The notes under the pieces: model-generated
Database searches by the model: none
What the model was told of the DNA's origin: nothing
What the model saw: only the letters and a program-made list of their open reading frames with translations
Part shown: one piece after another, positions 37,398 to 47,172 of the stretch
Layout: each line of letters begins with the position of its first letter
Position numbering within the stretch: the stretch's first letter is position 1
DNA from: Actinomycetota bacterium
GTDB lineage: Bacteria; Actinomycetota; Acidimicrobiia; Acidimicrobiales; Ilumatobacteraceae
Direction of reading: 5' to 3'
NCBI GenBank assembly: GCA_947454105.1
Contig: CANGIP010000002.1
Span: 124,001-188,000 of the forward strand
Length of the DNA: 64,000 nucleotides
Translations under genes and position numbers: made by a program

Positions 37398-38780
37398 TCA
37401 AGTCCCTTCGGCGCCCATCGCCTTGTAACGCGCGAGCGCTTCGTCACGTTCAACCGAGTGATCAACGATGGGGGCCACGTAGCCCATGGGGACTCCTGCC
37501 CCCTTGCGCTTGAGGTCATGGGGAGCATGGATCAGCGAACTTGGCAATGAAGCAAGTTCCGGAACAAAATGCCGCACATAGTCGCCATCTGGGTCATAGC
37601 GCTCACCCTGCAGCATCGGGTTGAAGACCCTGAAGTACGGCGCTGCATCTGTTCCGGTACCAGCCGTCCATTGCCAGCCGTGCGAATTGCTGGCAATATC
37701 GCCGTCAACAAGATGCTTCATAAAGAACTTGGCGCCCCACTGCCACGGCAGGTGAAGATCTTTCACCAAAAAACTGGCGACAATCATGCGGACACGATTG
37801 TGCATCCATCCTGTTTGCACTAGCTCGCGCATACCGGCGTCAACAATCGGATAACCCGTCTCTCCGCGACACCAAGCAGCAAATCGCTCGTCAGCAATCG
37901 GGCCTTCATCGTGCACTAGGCCGTCAAGTTTGCGATTGAGATTTTTCCAACCCGTGTCGGGGAAACGAAACATCACGTCGGCGTAGAAATCACGCCAAGC
38001 CAACTCGTTGCGAAACACATTGTGCGATGGCCCCGGGACGAGATCGGCCAACAATTGTCGAGGATGGACAATTCCCCAACGTAAAGCTGCCGATAAGCGA
38101 CTCGAGCCATTTACCGACGGGTCATTGCGACGATCTGCGTAACCATCAAGACCATCAACGCCGCGCAAGCGATATTCATTCCATTGATCGTGAACATCTT
38201 CTTCATTGCTTGGTGGCAACGCGAACGAGATCTCTGGTCGAGTTGGCGGACCTTCACATGGAACTGCTGGCGCACCGTGCCATTGCGGGTCTTTCGGTGC
38301 ATCAAGTGGCGCTGGCCATCCATACGCTAGCCAACGCTTCGAAAATGGCGTGTACACCGAGTACGACAATCCGTCATCTTTGGTTACAACACCAGGATCG
38401 ACCGCATACGGTGAGCCAACACCATGAAGCCGTTTGCCAAGTTCTTTCAGACGCAGACCCACTTCAGCATCGCGACGCCGACCATACGGAGCAAAGTCAC
38501 GGGCCACATATACGTCATCCGCGCCGACCTCATTAGCCAGTGCCACGATCACATCAACAGGATCACCATGGCGATATACCAAAGCACGACCCATCGAGTT
38601 GTCCAGCGCATTCAAGGCATCGCACATGTACGCCACGCGTGGTGCGCCAGAATTCTTCAACAGGTTTGGGTCAACAATAAAAACCGGAACAACATCAGTG
38701 TGTTCGGCCAATGCTCGCAGAAGTGCTGGATTATCGGTCAGGCGTAGGTCTCGACGAAACCACATAATCGCGCGAGTCAT
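37398..38780 (-). CDS. phrB: Deoxyribodipyrimidine photolyase
   Basis: This 460-residue class I photolyase repairs cyclobutane pyrimidine dimers with blue light. The N-terminal antenna domain begins IMWFRRDLRLTDNPAL. The FAD domain has NELAWRDFYADVM, GYPIVDAGMRELVQTGWMHNR and HGWQWTAGTGTDAAPYFRVFNP, with the conserved Trp residues for electron transfer. It suggests life in sunlit habitats. It sits nine bases after hisD and 33 before hrcA in the leftward run. Confidence 0.95.
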   Translation of the reverse strand: MTRAIMWFRRDLRLTDNPALLRALAEHTDVVPVFIVDPNLLKNSGAPRVAYMCDALNALDNSMGRALVYRHGDPVDVIVALANEVGADDVYVARDFAPYGRRRDAEVGLRLKELGKRLHGVGSPYAVDPGVVTKDDGLSYSVYTPFSKRWLAYGWPAPLDAPKDPQWHGAPAVPCEGPPTRPEISFALPPSNEEDVHDQWNEYRLRGVDGLDGYADRRNDPSVNGSSRLSAALRWGIVHPRQLLADLVPGPSHNVFRNELAWRDFYADVMFRFPDTGWKNLNRKLDGLVHDEGPIADERFAAWCRGETGYPIVDAGMRELVQTGWMHNRVRMIVASFLVKDLHLPWQWGAKFFMKHLVDGDIASNSHGWQWTAGTGTDAAPYFRVFNPMLQGERYDPDGDYVRHFVPELASLPSSLIHAPHDLKRKGAGVPMGYVAPIVDHSVERDEALARYKAMGAEGT

Positions 38781-38789
38781 TGTTATTCC

Positions 38790-40133
38790 TTATAAATCGG
38801 GGAAGCGCAAACGAATTGCGTTTCCGTGCGCGGGGAAACCTTCTATATCGGCGAGTGCCAACACCGTTGGAGCCAAACGACGCAATGCCGCATTATCGGC
38901 GCGTGCGATCGCAGTGCGCTTTAAGAATGCATCAACTGTGACGCCACTTGTAACGCGCGCATAACCATTGGTTGGCAAAGAGGCCGGTGGACCCAGAACA
39001 AAATTTCCTGCCGAAAACGGCGTGTCTTGTCCAAGCAGAATTTCGCCAGCATGCACGAGCATCTCGATCACCGACTCTTCTACATCGGCGCGTACAACTA
39101 GTTGCAAATGTTCCGGTGCAAATTCATTGGCGACGAGCGCTGCTTCGGTCATATCTTTCACAAGTACGCACCCACCGTTCACACCAAGTGATGACGCAGC
39201 GGCTTCGGCGCGCACTTCGGGTAGCAGCGCAATCTGCTTCACTAATTCAATTTCGGTTGCGGCGGCCAACGAGGCACTTGTCGTTATCAACAAAGTGCAA
39301 CTATCGGTGCCATGCTCTGCTTCGATCAACAAGTCGGCAGCCAAACGAACTGGGTCGGCCGAATCGTCAGCGATCACGACACTTTCGGTTGGACCAAGTG
39401 CCATTTGTGTCGCGGTTCCGTAACGCTGCACTTCAAGTTGGGCGACTGTCACTGGCAATGAACCTGGTCCCATCAGTTTGACAACCCGTGGAATTGATTC
39501 AGTTCCGAAAGCCAACGCAGCGACACCGGCAGGACCGTTCACACGAAAGATTTCGCGCAAACCAAGTTCGCGCGCCACCGTAATAACCACCGGGTCCACT
39601 GCACCGTTAGCGCCGGGCTGCGGTGGAACAACGACTGCAATGTTTTTGACTCCGGCAACAACAGCTGGAGTGCCAAGTTGCGCAAGAACGCTTGGGTAAC
39701 TTGCTTTGCCACTCGGACAGAACAGACCAGCCGAAGCAATTGCACTGACGCGCTCGCCCACCATTAAGCCCGGATCACTTTCAAATTGCCAGTTACCTAG
39801 GTGGCTCAAGAGTTGCTCGTTGAACCGACGAATGTGGTCAACCATGTCAGCGATCGCAACGCGTAACGCAGGATCAACTTTGCTGGGAGCCGATTCCCAT
39901 TCATCATCACTGACGCGTAGCCCCGAAGGTTCGACTGAAACCTTGTCGAACTTGGCAAGTGCATCGCAGACTGCGGCATCGCCTCGTTCACGAACGTCAA
40001 GAACCAAAGCTGAAATCTGTTGGCGAAGTTCAGGAGTAATGACCTTGTTCAGATCACGATCAACTAATGCCGAACGTTGTGCAGCATCAAGCTGCGACCA
40101 TTTCAATTGACGAAGTACCGAAGAACGCGACAT
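38790..40133 (-). CDS. hisD: Histidinol dehydrogenase
   Basis: Catalyses the last two oxidations of histidine synthesis, L-histidinol to histidine with two NAD+. The 447 residues include GTESIPRVVKLMGPGS, LIEAEHGTDSCTLLIT, NEFAPEHLQLV and the C-terminal SLPTNGYARVTSGVTVDAFLKR taken in parts, which contribute zinc and substrate ligands. A GTG directly before the ATG is an alternative start. No other his gene is beside it, so the histidine genes are dispersed or continue elsewhere. It follows the MFS gene by six bases. Confidence 0.95.
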   Translation of the reverse strand: MSRSSVLRQLKWSQLDAAQRSALVDRDLNKVITPELRQQISALVLDVRERGDAAVCDALAKFDKVSVEPSGLRVSDDEWESAPSKVDPALRVAIADMVDHIRRFNEQLLSHLGNWQFESDPGLMVGERVSAIASAGLFCPSGKASYPSVLAQLGTPAVVAGVKNIAVVVPPQPGANGAVDPVVITVARELGLREIFRVNGPAGVAALAFGTESIPRVVKLMGPGSLPVTVAQLEVQRYGTATQMALGPTESVVIADDSADPVRLAADLLIEAEHGTDSCTLLITTSASLAAATEIELVKQIALLPEVRAEAAASSLGVNGGCVLVKDMTEAALVANEFAPEHLQLVVRADVEESVIEMLVHAGEILLGQDTPFSAGNFVLGPPASLPTNGYARVTSGVTVDAFLKRTAIARADNAALRRLAPTVLALADIEGFPAHGNAIRLRFPDL

Positions 40134-40139
40134 CACTGT

Positions 40140-41360
40140 TCAGAGTACTAGGGGTTTCGAATTTGGCGAAGTTGTTTTCAAGAAGTACACCACAATGGCC
40201 AAAATCAATAGTGACAACAGACTTCCGTAAGCAAGCGACCACTCGGGACCTGCCCAGTCGGCAATCAGTCCAGTGACTGGTCCACCAATTGGTGTCGAGC
40301 CCAAGAATGCCACAGCCGACAGAGCCAACAAACGCCCCCGCATATCTGACGGACTTTGCTGCTGAACCAGACCGTTGAACGACGACAAGAAGATCGCTCC
40401 ACCAATGCCTAGCGGCACCGCACCCACGAACGCCAACCAACCCGAGGGTGCCCATGCAACCATCGGCCCCGAAATGCCTAGAACAGCAACACTGCCAAAG
40501 AACAGTTTCAGCGATGCTTCTTTTCGTGATGCCGAATACAACGAACCAGCAACACTGCCAATGCTCAACACCGACAACACCCAACCGAACCAGCGTTCAT
40601 CGCCCCAGCGAACCGCACTCAACTTTGGCAACGAAACCGAATAATTGAACGCAAAGGTGCTGACGACAACCAGCACTATATGAAGCGATAACAACTGACG
40701 ATTGCCACTCACGAAGCGCAATGCATCGCGTACCGGCGTGCCACCTCGCGCTGCCTTGGGTGAACTGAACAATGTCTCGCGATTGATCAAGATCAGTGAA
40801 GCCAGAACGGCCACGAATGAAATGCCATTAATCGAAAACAACCAAGCAGTCCCCAATGGACCAACCAGTGCGGCCGCTAACGCTGGACCAAAAATTCGCG
40901 ACCCAGTCATCACCGCAGTGTTCAAGGCCATGGCATTACTAATGTCCTCGGGCGGAACCAGTTCAACAACCAATCCACGACGGGCCGGATTATCAAAGGC
41001 ATTTGCGAGACCAAGTAGCAATGCCAACATGTAGACGACCGGAACCGTCACTAAGCCAGCGAAATCTAAAACAGCCAACAACAATGCCTGTGCAGTCATT
41101 AACGACTGAGTGAACAAACACATACGGCGCTTGTCGCGCCGATCGGCAACAGCGCCAGCCCAGGCACCAAAAATGAGCATTGGCAAGAACTGCATGGCGA
41201 CTGTGATACCGAGGTCAGTCGCCTTTCCAGTAAGGCGATACACCAAGATTGACATCGCCGTTGACTGCAACCACGAACCTACGTTTGAGACGAGTAGGCC
41301 ACCAAAAAATAAGCGGGCGTTACGGTTCTGCAACGAACGAAAGGTTTGCGAAGAACCCAT
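40140..41360 (-). CDS. MFS transporter, MFS_3 (EntS-like) group
   Basis: A 406-residue major facilitator with twelve predicted spans. The N-terminal half has NARLFFGGLLVSNVGSWLQ and the loop GAVADRRDKRRM, and the central part has NAFDNPARRGLVVELV, all typical of the MFS_3 group that includes enterobactin exporters. The C-terminal half repeats the pattern (SPSDMRGRLLALS). It is probably an exporter; the cargo is unknown. It lies five bases downstream of lepA and six upstream of hisD. Confidence 0.88.
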   Translation of the reverse strand: MGSSQTFRSLQNRNARLFFGGLLVSNVGSWLQSTAMSILVYRLTGKATDLGITVAMQFLPMLIFGAWAGAVADRRDKRRMCLFTQSLMTAQALLLAVLDFAGLVTVPVVYMLALLLGLANAFDNPARRGLVVELVPPEDISNAMALNTAVMTGSRIFGPALAAALVGPLGTAWLFSINGISFVAVLASLILINRETLFSSPKAARGGTPVRDALRFVSGNRQLLSLHIVLVVVSTFAFNYSVSLPKLSAVRWGDERWFGWVLSVLSIGSVAGSLYSASRKEASLKLFFGSVAVLGISGPMVAWAPSGWLAFVGAVPLGIGGAIFLSSFNGLVQQQSPSDMRGRLLALSAVAFLGSTPIGGPVTGLIADWAGPEWSLAYGSLLSLLILAIVVYFLKTTSPNSKPLVL

Positions 41361-41365
41361 GGGTT

Positions 41366-43177
41366 TCAGTCGTCCAGTTTTAAGGCCGAAATGAAAACAT
41401 CACCAGGCACTTCGACGCGCCCGATGGCCTTCATCTTCTTCTTGCCTTCCTTTTGCTTTTCGAGCAGCTTGCGCTTACGCGTAATGTCACCGCCATAACA
41501 CTTCGCCAAAACATCTTTACGCTTGGCTTTAACTGTCTCGCGAGCAATCACTTTGCCGCCAATGGCAGCCTGAATCGGCACATCAAACATCTGGCGCGGA
41601 ATAAGTGTCTTCAATTTTTCGCACATTCGCATGCCGTAGGTGAATGACTTATCACGATGCACGATCATTGAGAAAGCATCAGCAACGATGCCGTTGAGCA
41701 CGATGTCTACTTTTACCAAGTTGCTTCGCTGATAACCATCAAGCTCATAGTCGAGACTGGCGTAACCCTGCGAGCGACTCTTCATCTGGTCAAAGAAGTC
41801 AACAACGACTTCTGCTAACGGAATTTTGTAATGAAGTTCAACACGCTCTGGCGATAGGTACTCGATCTTTGACATGTCACCACGACGTGATTGGCACAGT
41901 TCCATCAAAGTTCCGGTGTAGTCCTTCGGAGTAATGATGCTGACGCGGAAATACGGCTCTTCGATGTAATCAATATTCTGCGGCGGCGGAAGATCGGCCG
42001 GGTTGTCCACGACTTCAACTTCGCCGTTCGTCTTCATCACGCGATATTCCACGCTTGGAGCAGTTGCGATGAGCGACAAACCAAATTCACGCTCGAGACG
42101 TTCTTTCACAATCTCCATGTGCAACAGACCAAGGAATCCACAACGGAAACCGAAACCAAGTGCGCCCGATGATTCAGGTTCGTAAGTCACGCTTGCATCA
42201 TTGAGTTTGAGTTTTTGCAAACTCTCGCGCAGGTTTTCGAATTCATCGCCATCAATGGGATACAAACCACAAAAGACCATGGGCTTTGGATCGCGGTACC
42301 CGGGCAACGCCTCTGTTGCTGCCTTGCCGTAAATCGTGACGGTCTCACCCGAACGCGCTTCAGCAATATCTTTGATACCGGCGATCAAATACCCAACTTC
42401 GCCAGGTCCGAGTTCGGCTACCGGAGTCGGCACCGGGCGACGAACTCCAATTTCGATGATCTCTTGTTGCGTGCCAGCCTGCATGAATTGCACTCGCGAA
42501 CTTGAGTTAAGTCGACCGTTCATCACACGAATTGAAGACACAACTCCGCGATATTGGTCGTACTGACTGTCGAAGATCAGCGCTTGTAACGGAGCATCGG
42601 GGTCGCCAACTGGCGCTGGAATCTTTTCACAGATGGCATCGAGTAATTCAGGAACACCGGCGCCGGTCTTGGCAGAGATTCGCAAAATGTCACTCGCCTT
42701 AATGCCGAGCACATTTTCGATTTCTTGGGCGTACCGATCGGGATCGGCAGCGGGAAGATCGATCTTGTTCAAAACCGCCACGATCTCCAGGTCGTTTTCG
42801 AGGGCCAGATAGCAGTTCGCCAGAGTTTGGGCCTCAATGCCCTGAGCAGCATCAACCACCAGCACAACGCCCTCACATGCGGCCAGTGAACGGCTCACTT
42901 CGTAGCCAAAGTCAACGTGACCAGGCGTGTCAATGAGGTGCAGCGTGTAACCCTTCCAGTCAACACGTACGTTTTGGGCCTTAATCGTGATGCCTCGTTC
43001 ACGCTCAAGATCCATCGAATCGAGGTATTGAGCCCGCATATCACGCACTTCAACGGCGTGAGTCATCTCAAGAATGCGGTCGGACAACGTCGATTTGCCG
43101 TGGTCAATATGGGCAATGATCGAAAAGTTGCGAATGCGGGAGAGGTCCATGGGGGTGAGGCGCTGGGGTTTTGCCAC
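41366..43177 (-). CDS. lepA: Elongation factor 4
   Basis: A ribosome-bound GTPase that acts on stalled or early elongating ribosomes. The 603 residues have the G motifs [17 protein letters not shown] and NKIDLP, the EF-G-like domains II, III and V, and the LepA-specific C-terminal domain ending [13 protein letters not shown]. The start is a GTG at 43177 that lies in a five-base-pair hairpin (43175-43188); an ATG nine codons later (43150) is an alternative. It is divergent from rpsT, an arrangement common in bacteria. Confidence 0.96.
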   Translation of the reverse strand: MAKPQRLTPMDLSRIRNFSIIAHIDHGKSTLSDRILEMTHAVEVRDMRAQYLDSMDLERERGITIKAQNVRVDWKGYTLHLIDTPGHVDFGYEVSRSLAACEGVVLVVDAAQGIEAQTLANCYLALENDLEIVAVLNKIDLPAADPDRYAQEIENVLGIKASDILRISAKTGAGVPELLDAICEKIPAPVGDPDAPLQALIFDSQYDQYRGVVSSIRVMNGRLNSSSRVQFMQAGTQQEIIEIGVRRPVPTPVAELGPGEVGYLIAGIKDIAEARSGETVTIYGKAATEALPGYRDPKPMVFCGLYPIDGDEFENLRESLQKLKLNDASVTYEPESSGALGFGFRCGFLGLLHMEIVKERLEREFGLSLIATAPSVEYRVMKTNGEVEVVDNPADLPPPQNIDYIEEPYFRVSIITPKDYTGTLMELCQSRRGDMSKIEYLSPERVELHYKIPLAEVVVDFFDQMKSRSQGYASLDYELDGYQRSNLVKVDIVLNGIVADAFSMIVHRDKSFTYGMRMCEKLKTLIPRQMFDVPIQAAIGGKVIARETVKAKRKDVLAKCYGGDITRKRKLLEKQKEGKKKMKAIGRVEVPGDVFISALKLDD

Positions 43178-43240
43178 CCAAAAGGGTGAACCGTGCTGTC
43201 AAGAGACTAGCGTTCATCTGAACCTGAAAAGGGCTTGGCG

Positions 43241-43269
43241 TTGGGGAGTATCCCCTGCGCTGGTACTAT
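43241..43269 (+). promoter_or_regulatory. rpsT promoter
   Basis: TTGGGG (43241-43246) and TACTAT (43264-43269) are separated by 17 bases. RNA would start near 43276, leaving a short leader with GAGG (43293-43296) five bases before the GTG start. Confidence 0.5.
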
Positions 43270-43301
43270 CTCAGGGCTGTTTCAATCGCATTGAGGTTCC
43301 C

Positions 43302-43556
43302 GTGGCAAATATTAAAAGTCAAAAAAAGCGCATTCTGACGAACGCCAAGCGCGCTGAGCGCAACAAGGCTGTCAAGAGTGAGTTGAAGACCCGAGTCAAG
43401 ACCGCCAAGGCGACGATCGGTTCTGAAACCAGCGCTGAAGATGTTCGCGTTGCGGTCAAGCGCATCGACATGGCAACTGCCAAGGGCATCATTCACAAGA
43501 ACACAGCAGCTCGTCGTAAGAGCCGCCTCATGAAGCAGGTCAACGCTGGCGGCTGA
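43302..43556 (+). CDS. rpsT: 30S ribosomal protein S20
   Basis: An 84-residue basic protein that binds 16S rRNA early in 30S assembly. It opens ANIKSQKKRILTNAKRAERN after the initiator and ends KNTAARRKSRLMKQVN, the family pattern. The frame is open far upstream, but the GTG at 43302 with GAGG five bases before it gives the standard length. Its 3' end overlaps the convergent holA gene by 17 bases. Confidence 0.96.
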   Translation: MANIKSQKKRILTNAKRAERNKAVKSELKTRVKTAKATIGSETSAEDVRVAVKRIDMATAKGIIHKNTAARRKSRLMKQVNAGG

Positions 43557-44511
43557 CCGTTCCGGTCAATTTTGCTAGTCGGGCGACAAGTACGTCCATG
43601 ACAACTTCTTCATCAAGTCCGGTCGATCCACGTAGATCTAAATCGGCAGCAGCTAACAACTCGAAGGCCCGTCGAACTCCCGCTCCGGTGAGATTGCGAT
43701 AGGCCTTCAATGCTTTTTCGGCCGAGAATCCTTTGAGCCCCAACACCGCTTCCGCTTCAGCAATGGATGAAACATCGGGCCCATCAAGTTTTGCCAACCG
43801 TGAATAGTGATTATGTAATTGCGCCATGATCTGCAACGGATGACGTTCGCCAGCAATCATCATGCGACGCGAAGCCATGAGCGCTTTAGTTGCATTGCCA
43901 CCGTCGATCGCATCGGTCAAGTCCCACGGCTTCACATCACCGCGCTCTCCCAAGAATGGTTCGAGTTTTTCGCGAGTGATCTTTTGTGATCCGTATGTTG
44001 ACTTTAAGGTGCCGGCAATTCCACCTAAACGTGCGACGTCTTCACCCAACCAATCAATCAACATCGCCACCGCTGGAGCGTCGAGCAATAGTCCGAGTGC
44101 TGAAAGATGAGACTCCCACCATTCACGACGATCCTTGGCCTTGGTGGGTGGAGACGGGTCGATGGATTGACCACCACTTGCTTTTAGGCCGTCAGCAATC
44201 ACCTTTGCCACGCGACTGCTACCCCACTCAAGAACTAAATGAGTGAACTCGGCAGCATTGTTGAGATATGCGGCCAAAACATCCAAATCGTCGACTTTAA
44301 AGTTCGATACTCCACGGGCCACGATGACTCGGGTATCGGTAAAAAATGGCGGAGTGTTGGCAGCCTCGGTGACGGCAGCCATGACGTAATCGCCATCAAA
44401 TTCTTCAAGCATCAACGATCGGTCTTCATCGCCGACAAGCTCGCGCACCTTATCTGAGACAGCCTCGCTGACCAGAACATCGTCCGAACCGTGGAACAAG
44501 AACACACTCAT
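43540..44511 (-). CDS. holA: DNA polymerase III subunit delta
   Basis: The clamp-loader subunit that opens the beta clamp. The 323-residue protein has the expected length and features: the N-terminal VFLFHGSDDVLVSEAV, the central GGIAGTLKSTYGSQKITREKLEPFLG taken in parts, and the C-terminal LAAADLDLRGSTGLDEEVVMDVLVARLA, also in parts, where the DLDLRGS motif is nearly invariant. The start codon overlaps the comEC stop (ATGA). The neighbourhood rpsT-holA-comEC-comEA is conserved in many bacteria. Confidence 0.92.
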   Translation of the reverse strand: MSVFLFHGSDDVLVSEAVSDKVRELVGDEDRSLMLEEFDGDYVMAAVTEAANTPPFFTDTRVIVARGVSNFKVDDLDVLAAYLNNAAEFTHLVLEWGSSRVAKVIADGLKASGGQSIDPSPPTKAKDRREWWESHLSALGLLLDAPAVAMLIDWLGEDVARLGGIAGTLKSTYGSQKITREKLEPFLGERGDVKPWDLTDAIDGGNATKALMASRRMMIAGERHPLQIMAQLHNHYSRLAKLDGPDVSSIAEAEAVLGLKGFSAEKALKAYRNLTGAGVRRAFELLAAADLDLRGSTGLDEEVVMDVLVARLAKLTGTVSRQR

Positions 44512-45926
44512 GTCTCTAGGTTGTCACATCGGTGCCTCATGACCAGCAAAAGTGGGGCCAGTCCCACGGCAATATCAAGCCAAATGGGCAGGTTGAAATG
44601 TTGACCAAGAGCAGCGACCGTATCCACCCACTTGACACCTACCCCAAGGGGCCACATCACGACCGTCGCAACAACTCTCGGCAAGAAGCCTGACAGCAGA
44701 GCGACCGGGATTCCGATCAGCATCACGATTCCGGCCACCGGAACCGCCAGCAAGTTACACGGGATCGCTACCGCACTCGGCCAACCAAAAACCATCACCG
44801 CAACGGGCAGTACGCCTAATTGAGCTGCCAGTGACGGCACGATCCAATTCAAGACCCACTGATGATTCTTGAAACCCCAACACTCAAGAGTTGAACGAAT
44901 TCGCGATGACAACAAAATCAGGCCCGAACTTCCACCGATCGACAACCACCATCCCACTGACCACAAAAGAAATGGGTCAATCAACAACAAACCAATGCAA
45001 GTCACGACGAGCACTTGCCACGCTTTCAATCGACCACCAATAGCGAACACAGTCGCCGAGATTCCGGCCATTGTGACCGCACGAATCACTGATGGTTCAA
45101 GTCGAGTCATAATCGCGAACCACGCCAGAACCAAAAGTGTGAGCGTCAAACGAAACCATCGTCGAAGTCGCGTCAAGAACGGTGCCGCCACCGTTAAAAC
45201 AAAAGCCACATTTTGTCCAGACACCGCCGTGAGGTGTGCCAGGCCGCTTGCTCGGAATCGATCAATCATCTGAGGCGGTTGTTGCGAGTCATCCCCGTAC
45301 ACCAAACCCGCGAACAGCGATGACTGATCTCCAGGTAACACGCGCGCACCTTTACCTAACGCGCTTCGTATGCGATTTGCTGCTAATTCAAAACGAGATT
45401 CTCTGATATGCGCTCCTGATGCGAGGCTGCTCATGACTTTCACGTCAAATCGTCCAACAATGTGGCGCACCTGCAATCGGTGATTGGCGGCAACATTTAC
45501 TCGACGCGTTCCGTTCACACTGATTGTTTCGCCGGCAACAAGAGTGGATATTCGGCGCGCCGAACTTCCGTATATCCACGATTCGAATCGTTGCCCTTCA
45601 ATTTCTACAACGACTCGGACGCCTTTCCCAATTGGCTGAGGATCTGTCTGTAGAACTGCCAGGCCGTCATAATTTCCCGAATGAACTTGTCCAACTCGTT
45701 GCCATTCACTGTGACTTCGCCAGCAAGCGACACAACTCACTAGGCACACAAAGAACACAAGCCACATCCGCAAGTTTTGTGTCCGAACAATGACCGCTAC
45801 GAACGACCCGAGCCCAAGTATCAGCCAAAAACGACCAACCGAATGCACTTTTTCACCGAGCCAAACTGACGAGGCAACCATCACAACCGAGACAACTGCC
45901 AAGCAATGCAACGTTCGGACACTCAT
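44508..45926 (-). CDS. comEC: ComEC-type DNA uptake channel lacking the C-terminal nuclease-like domain
   Basis: A polytopic membrane protein that lets single-stranded DNA enter the cell during transformation. From the ATG at 45926 it has 472 residues. After two or three N-terminal spans comes an OB-like outer domain (about 75-150), then the competence domain with the hallmark HLTAVSGQNV and about eight more spans. It ends LLLVMRHRCDNLET, without the metallo-beta-lactamase-like domain that full-length ComEC (about 750 residues) carries. The frame is open to 45992, but that would overlap the divergent gene. It is coupled to holA. Confidence 0.88.
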   Translation of the reverse strand: MSVRTLHCLAVVSVVMVASSVWLGEKVHSVGRFWLILGLGSFVAVIVRTQNLRMWLVFFVCLVSCVACWRSHSEWQRVGQVHSGNYDGLAVLQTDPQPIGKGVRVVVEIEGQRFESWIYGSSARRISTLVAGETISVNGTRRVNVAANHRLQVRHIVGRFDVKVMSSLASGAHIRESRFELAANRIRSALGKGARVLPGDQSSLFAGLVYGDDSQQPPQMIDRFRASGLAHLTAVSGQNVAFVLTVAAPFLTRLRRWFRLTLTLLVLAWFAIMTRLEPSVIRAVTMAGISATVFAIGGRLKAWQVLVVTCIGLLLIDPFLLWSVGWWLSIGGSSGLILLSSRIRSTLECWGFKNHQWVLNWIVPSLAAQLGVLPVAVMVFGWPSAVAIPCNLLAVPVAGIVMLIGIPVALLSGFLPRVVATVVMWPLGVGVKWVDTVAALGQHFNLPIWLDIAVGLAPLLLVMRHRCDNLET

Positions 45927-45941
45927 TTGGTCGTACTGTTG

Positions 45942-46385
45942 ATGTTCGTGAGTAGTAGCCCGAACATTGTTCCCGATGGCGTCGTGTATCACCGCTTACT
46001 CGTTCGTAAATTCGGTCCGTACCTTGCTGTGGCAATTTCAGCCGCGATCGGAATTCTTTCAGCGCTACTTTTGATTGGTTCAACGAGTGCGATGCGGGGT
46101 ATCCCCGGATTTATCTTGGCCATCGTCGCAATCCCAACATTGCCTTTATTTGGCGTACCTGTCATGGGCGGCACTGTTCGTTGGCTATTGGCGATCGTTT
46201 CCAGTGGATTGCTCTGGGCCTTCGTTGGCCACATAGCGGCGCAACGATCCACTAACCGCACCATTTCAAGTTGGCCCGAATGGCGCCGCGAATGGACTCG
46301 TCTGAGTGTCGGTGTTTGGGTCGGGGCGATGTTTGGTCTTGCCGTCGCAGCAATTGCGCTTGGCATCAATCCCATCTCGATGTAA
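45942..46385 (+). CDS. Small membrane protein of unknown function
   Basis: About 147 residues from the ATG at 45942, with four hydrophobic stretches (around residues 28-48, 53-75, 80-100 and 120-142) and an Arg/Trp-rich cytoplasmic loop (RTISSWPEWRREWTR). I do not recognise a family. The start is uncertain: an ATG at 45906 would overlap comEC, and a GTG near 45990 is also possible. It sits on the opposite strand between comEC and comEA, splitting the usual comEA-comEC pair. Confidence 0.6.
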   Translation: MFVSSSPNIVPDGVVYHRLLVRKFGPYLAVAISAAIGILSALLLIGSTSAMRGIPGFILAIVAIPTLPLFGVPVMGGTVRWLLAIVSSGLLWAFVGHIAAQRSTNRTISSWPEWRREWTRLSVGVWVGAMFGLAVAAIALGINPISM

Positions 46386-46392
46386 TCGCGAT

Positions 46393-47142
46393 TCACGTCG
46401 TGGCAAGTCCCTGCAGCGCCGCAACTTTTGCCGGTCCAATTCCGGGCACTTTTTCAAGCCCATTCACATCCGCGAATGGCCCGTGTTGATCGCGATACGT
46501 CACGATTGCTTGAGCCGTCGCTGGTCCAACTCCAGGCAGTTCATCCAATAATGCCGCATCGGCCGAATTGATATTGATCGGATATTCCACAACTGGCTTT
46601 GAATTGGAGACGCCATCACTATTCAGCCCGCCACTTGCCACGCTTGCCGACACCTTCTCTCCGACTGCGGGCACATACACCTGTTGCCCGTCGGTTAAGT
46701 GATTTGCCAAATTGATCGCATTGAGATCAGCGATTGCAGTCGCTCCCCCAGCAAGACGAACCGCGTCAACAACACGTGCGTCACCTGGCAAGTCATAGAC
46801 CCCTGGTTTGAGAACGTTGCCCGCAACATGCACTGCTATGAAAGGCACCGTCGTTGGAATGTTCGTAACGGTGATGCCACTTGCGACCGATCCACTGTTT
46901 GGAATGGTTGACGCATAGGTCAGAGATGCTTCAACCGGCGTCGCCGGGGTACGCAACAAAAAGAATGCGCCAAATCCGACAACGGGAATGCACACACATG
47001 CCGTGATTATTCGACCCCAACCAAACCAGGTTCCGGTCTTGACAAGGTGACTCAATAAGTGGCGCGCCAGCGGCAGGATGCTCAGCCTCAAGGTTTGAGA
47101 TTTCTCATCTTCTTCAGGTGGTGCAGGACGCCATTGCTCCAC
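46393..47142 (-). CDS. comEA: ComEA-like DNA receptor, SLBB plus helix-hairpin-helix
   Basis: Binds incoming double-stranded DNA at the cell surface for ComEC. Of the 249 residues, about 40-63 form one membrane anchor. An SLBB domain (about 98-155, HVAGNVLKPGVYDLPGDARVVDAV) is followed by a flexible linker. The C-terminal helix-hairpin-helix pair (about 186-249) reads INSADAALLDELPGVGPATAQAI and VPGIGPAKVAAL, given in parts. The start is a GTG with GAGG seven bases before it. It lies 30 bases downstream of glpD and may be cotranscribed with it. Confidence 0.92.
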   Translation of the reverse strand: MEQWRPAPPEEDEKSQTLRLSILPLARHLLSHLVKTGTWFGWGRIITACVCIPVVGFGAFFLLRTPATPVEASLTYASTIPNSGSVASGITVTNIPTTVPFIAVHVAGNVLKPGVYDLPGDARVVDAVRLAGGATAIADLNAINLANHLTDGQQVYVPAVGEKVSASVASGGLNSDGVSNSKPVVEYPININSADAALLDELPGVGPATAQAIVTYRDQHGPFADVNGLEKVPGIGPAKVAALQGLATT

Positions 47143-47172
47143 GACTCCACCTCGAACTCAATACCTCAGAAA

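Noticed and set aside
37365-37400. CIRCE element upstream of hrcA
   Set aside because: A TAGC-ACT-like half is visible, but there is no TTAGCACTC-N9-GAGTGCTAA pair here or in front of dnaJ.
38434-38964. 176-codon rightward frame over phrB and hisD
   Set aside because: Antisense to two certain genes; composition typical of a shadow.
40087-40584. 165-codon leftward frame over the MFS and hisD junction
   Set aside because: Out-of-frame shadow of the MFS gene with Trp/Gly/Cys-rich composition.
43074-43301. Long upstream extension of the rpsT frame
   Set aside because: It overlaps lepA on the other strand, and the GTG with GAGG at 43302 gives the standard S20 length.
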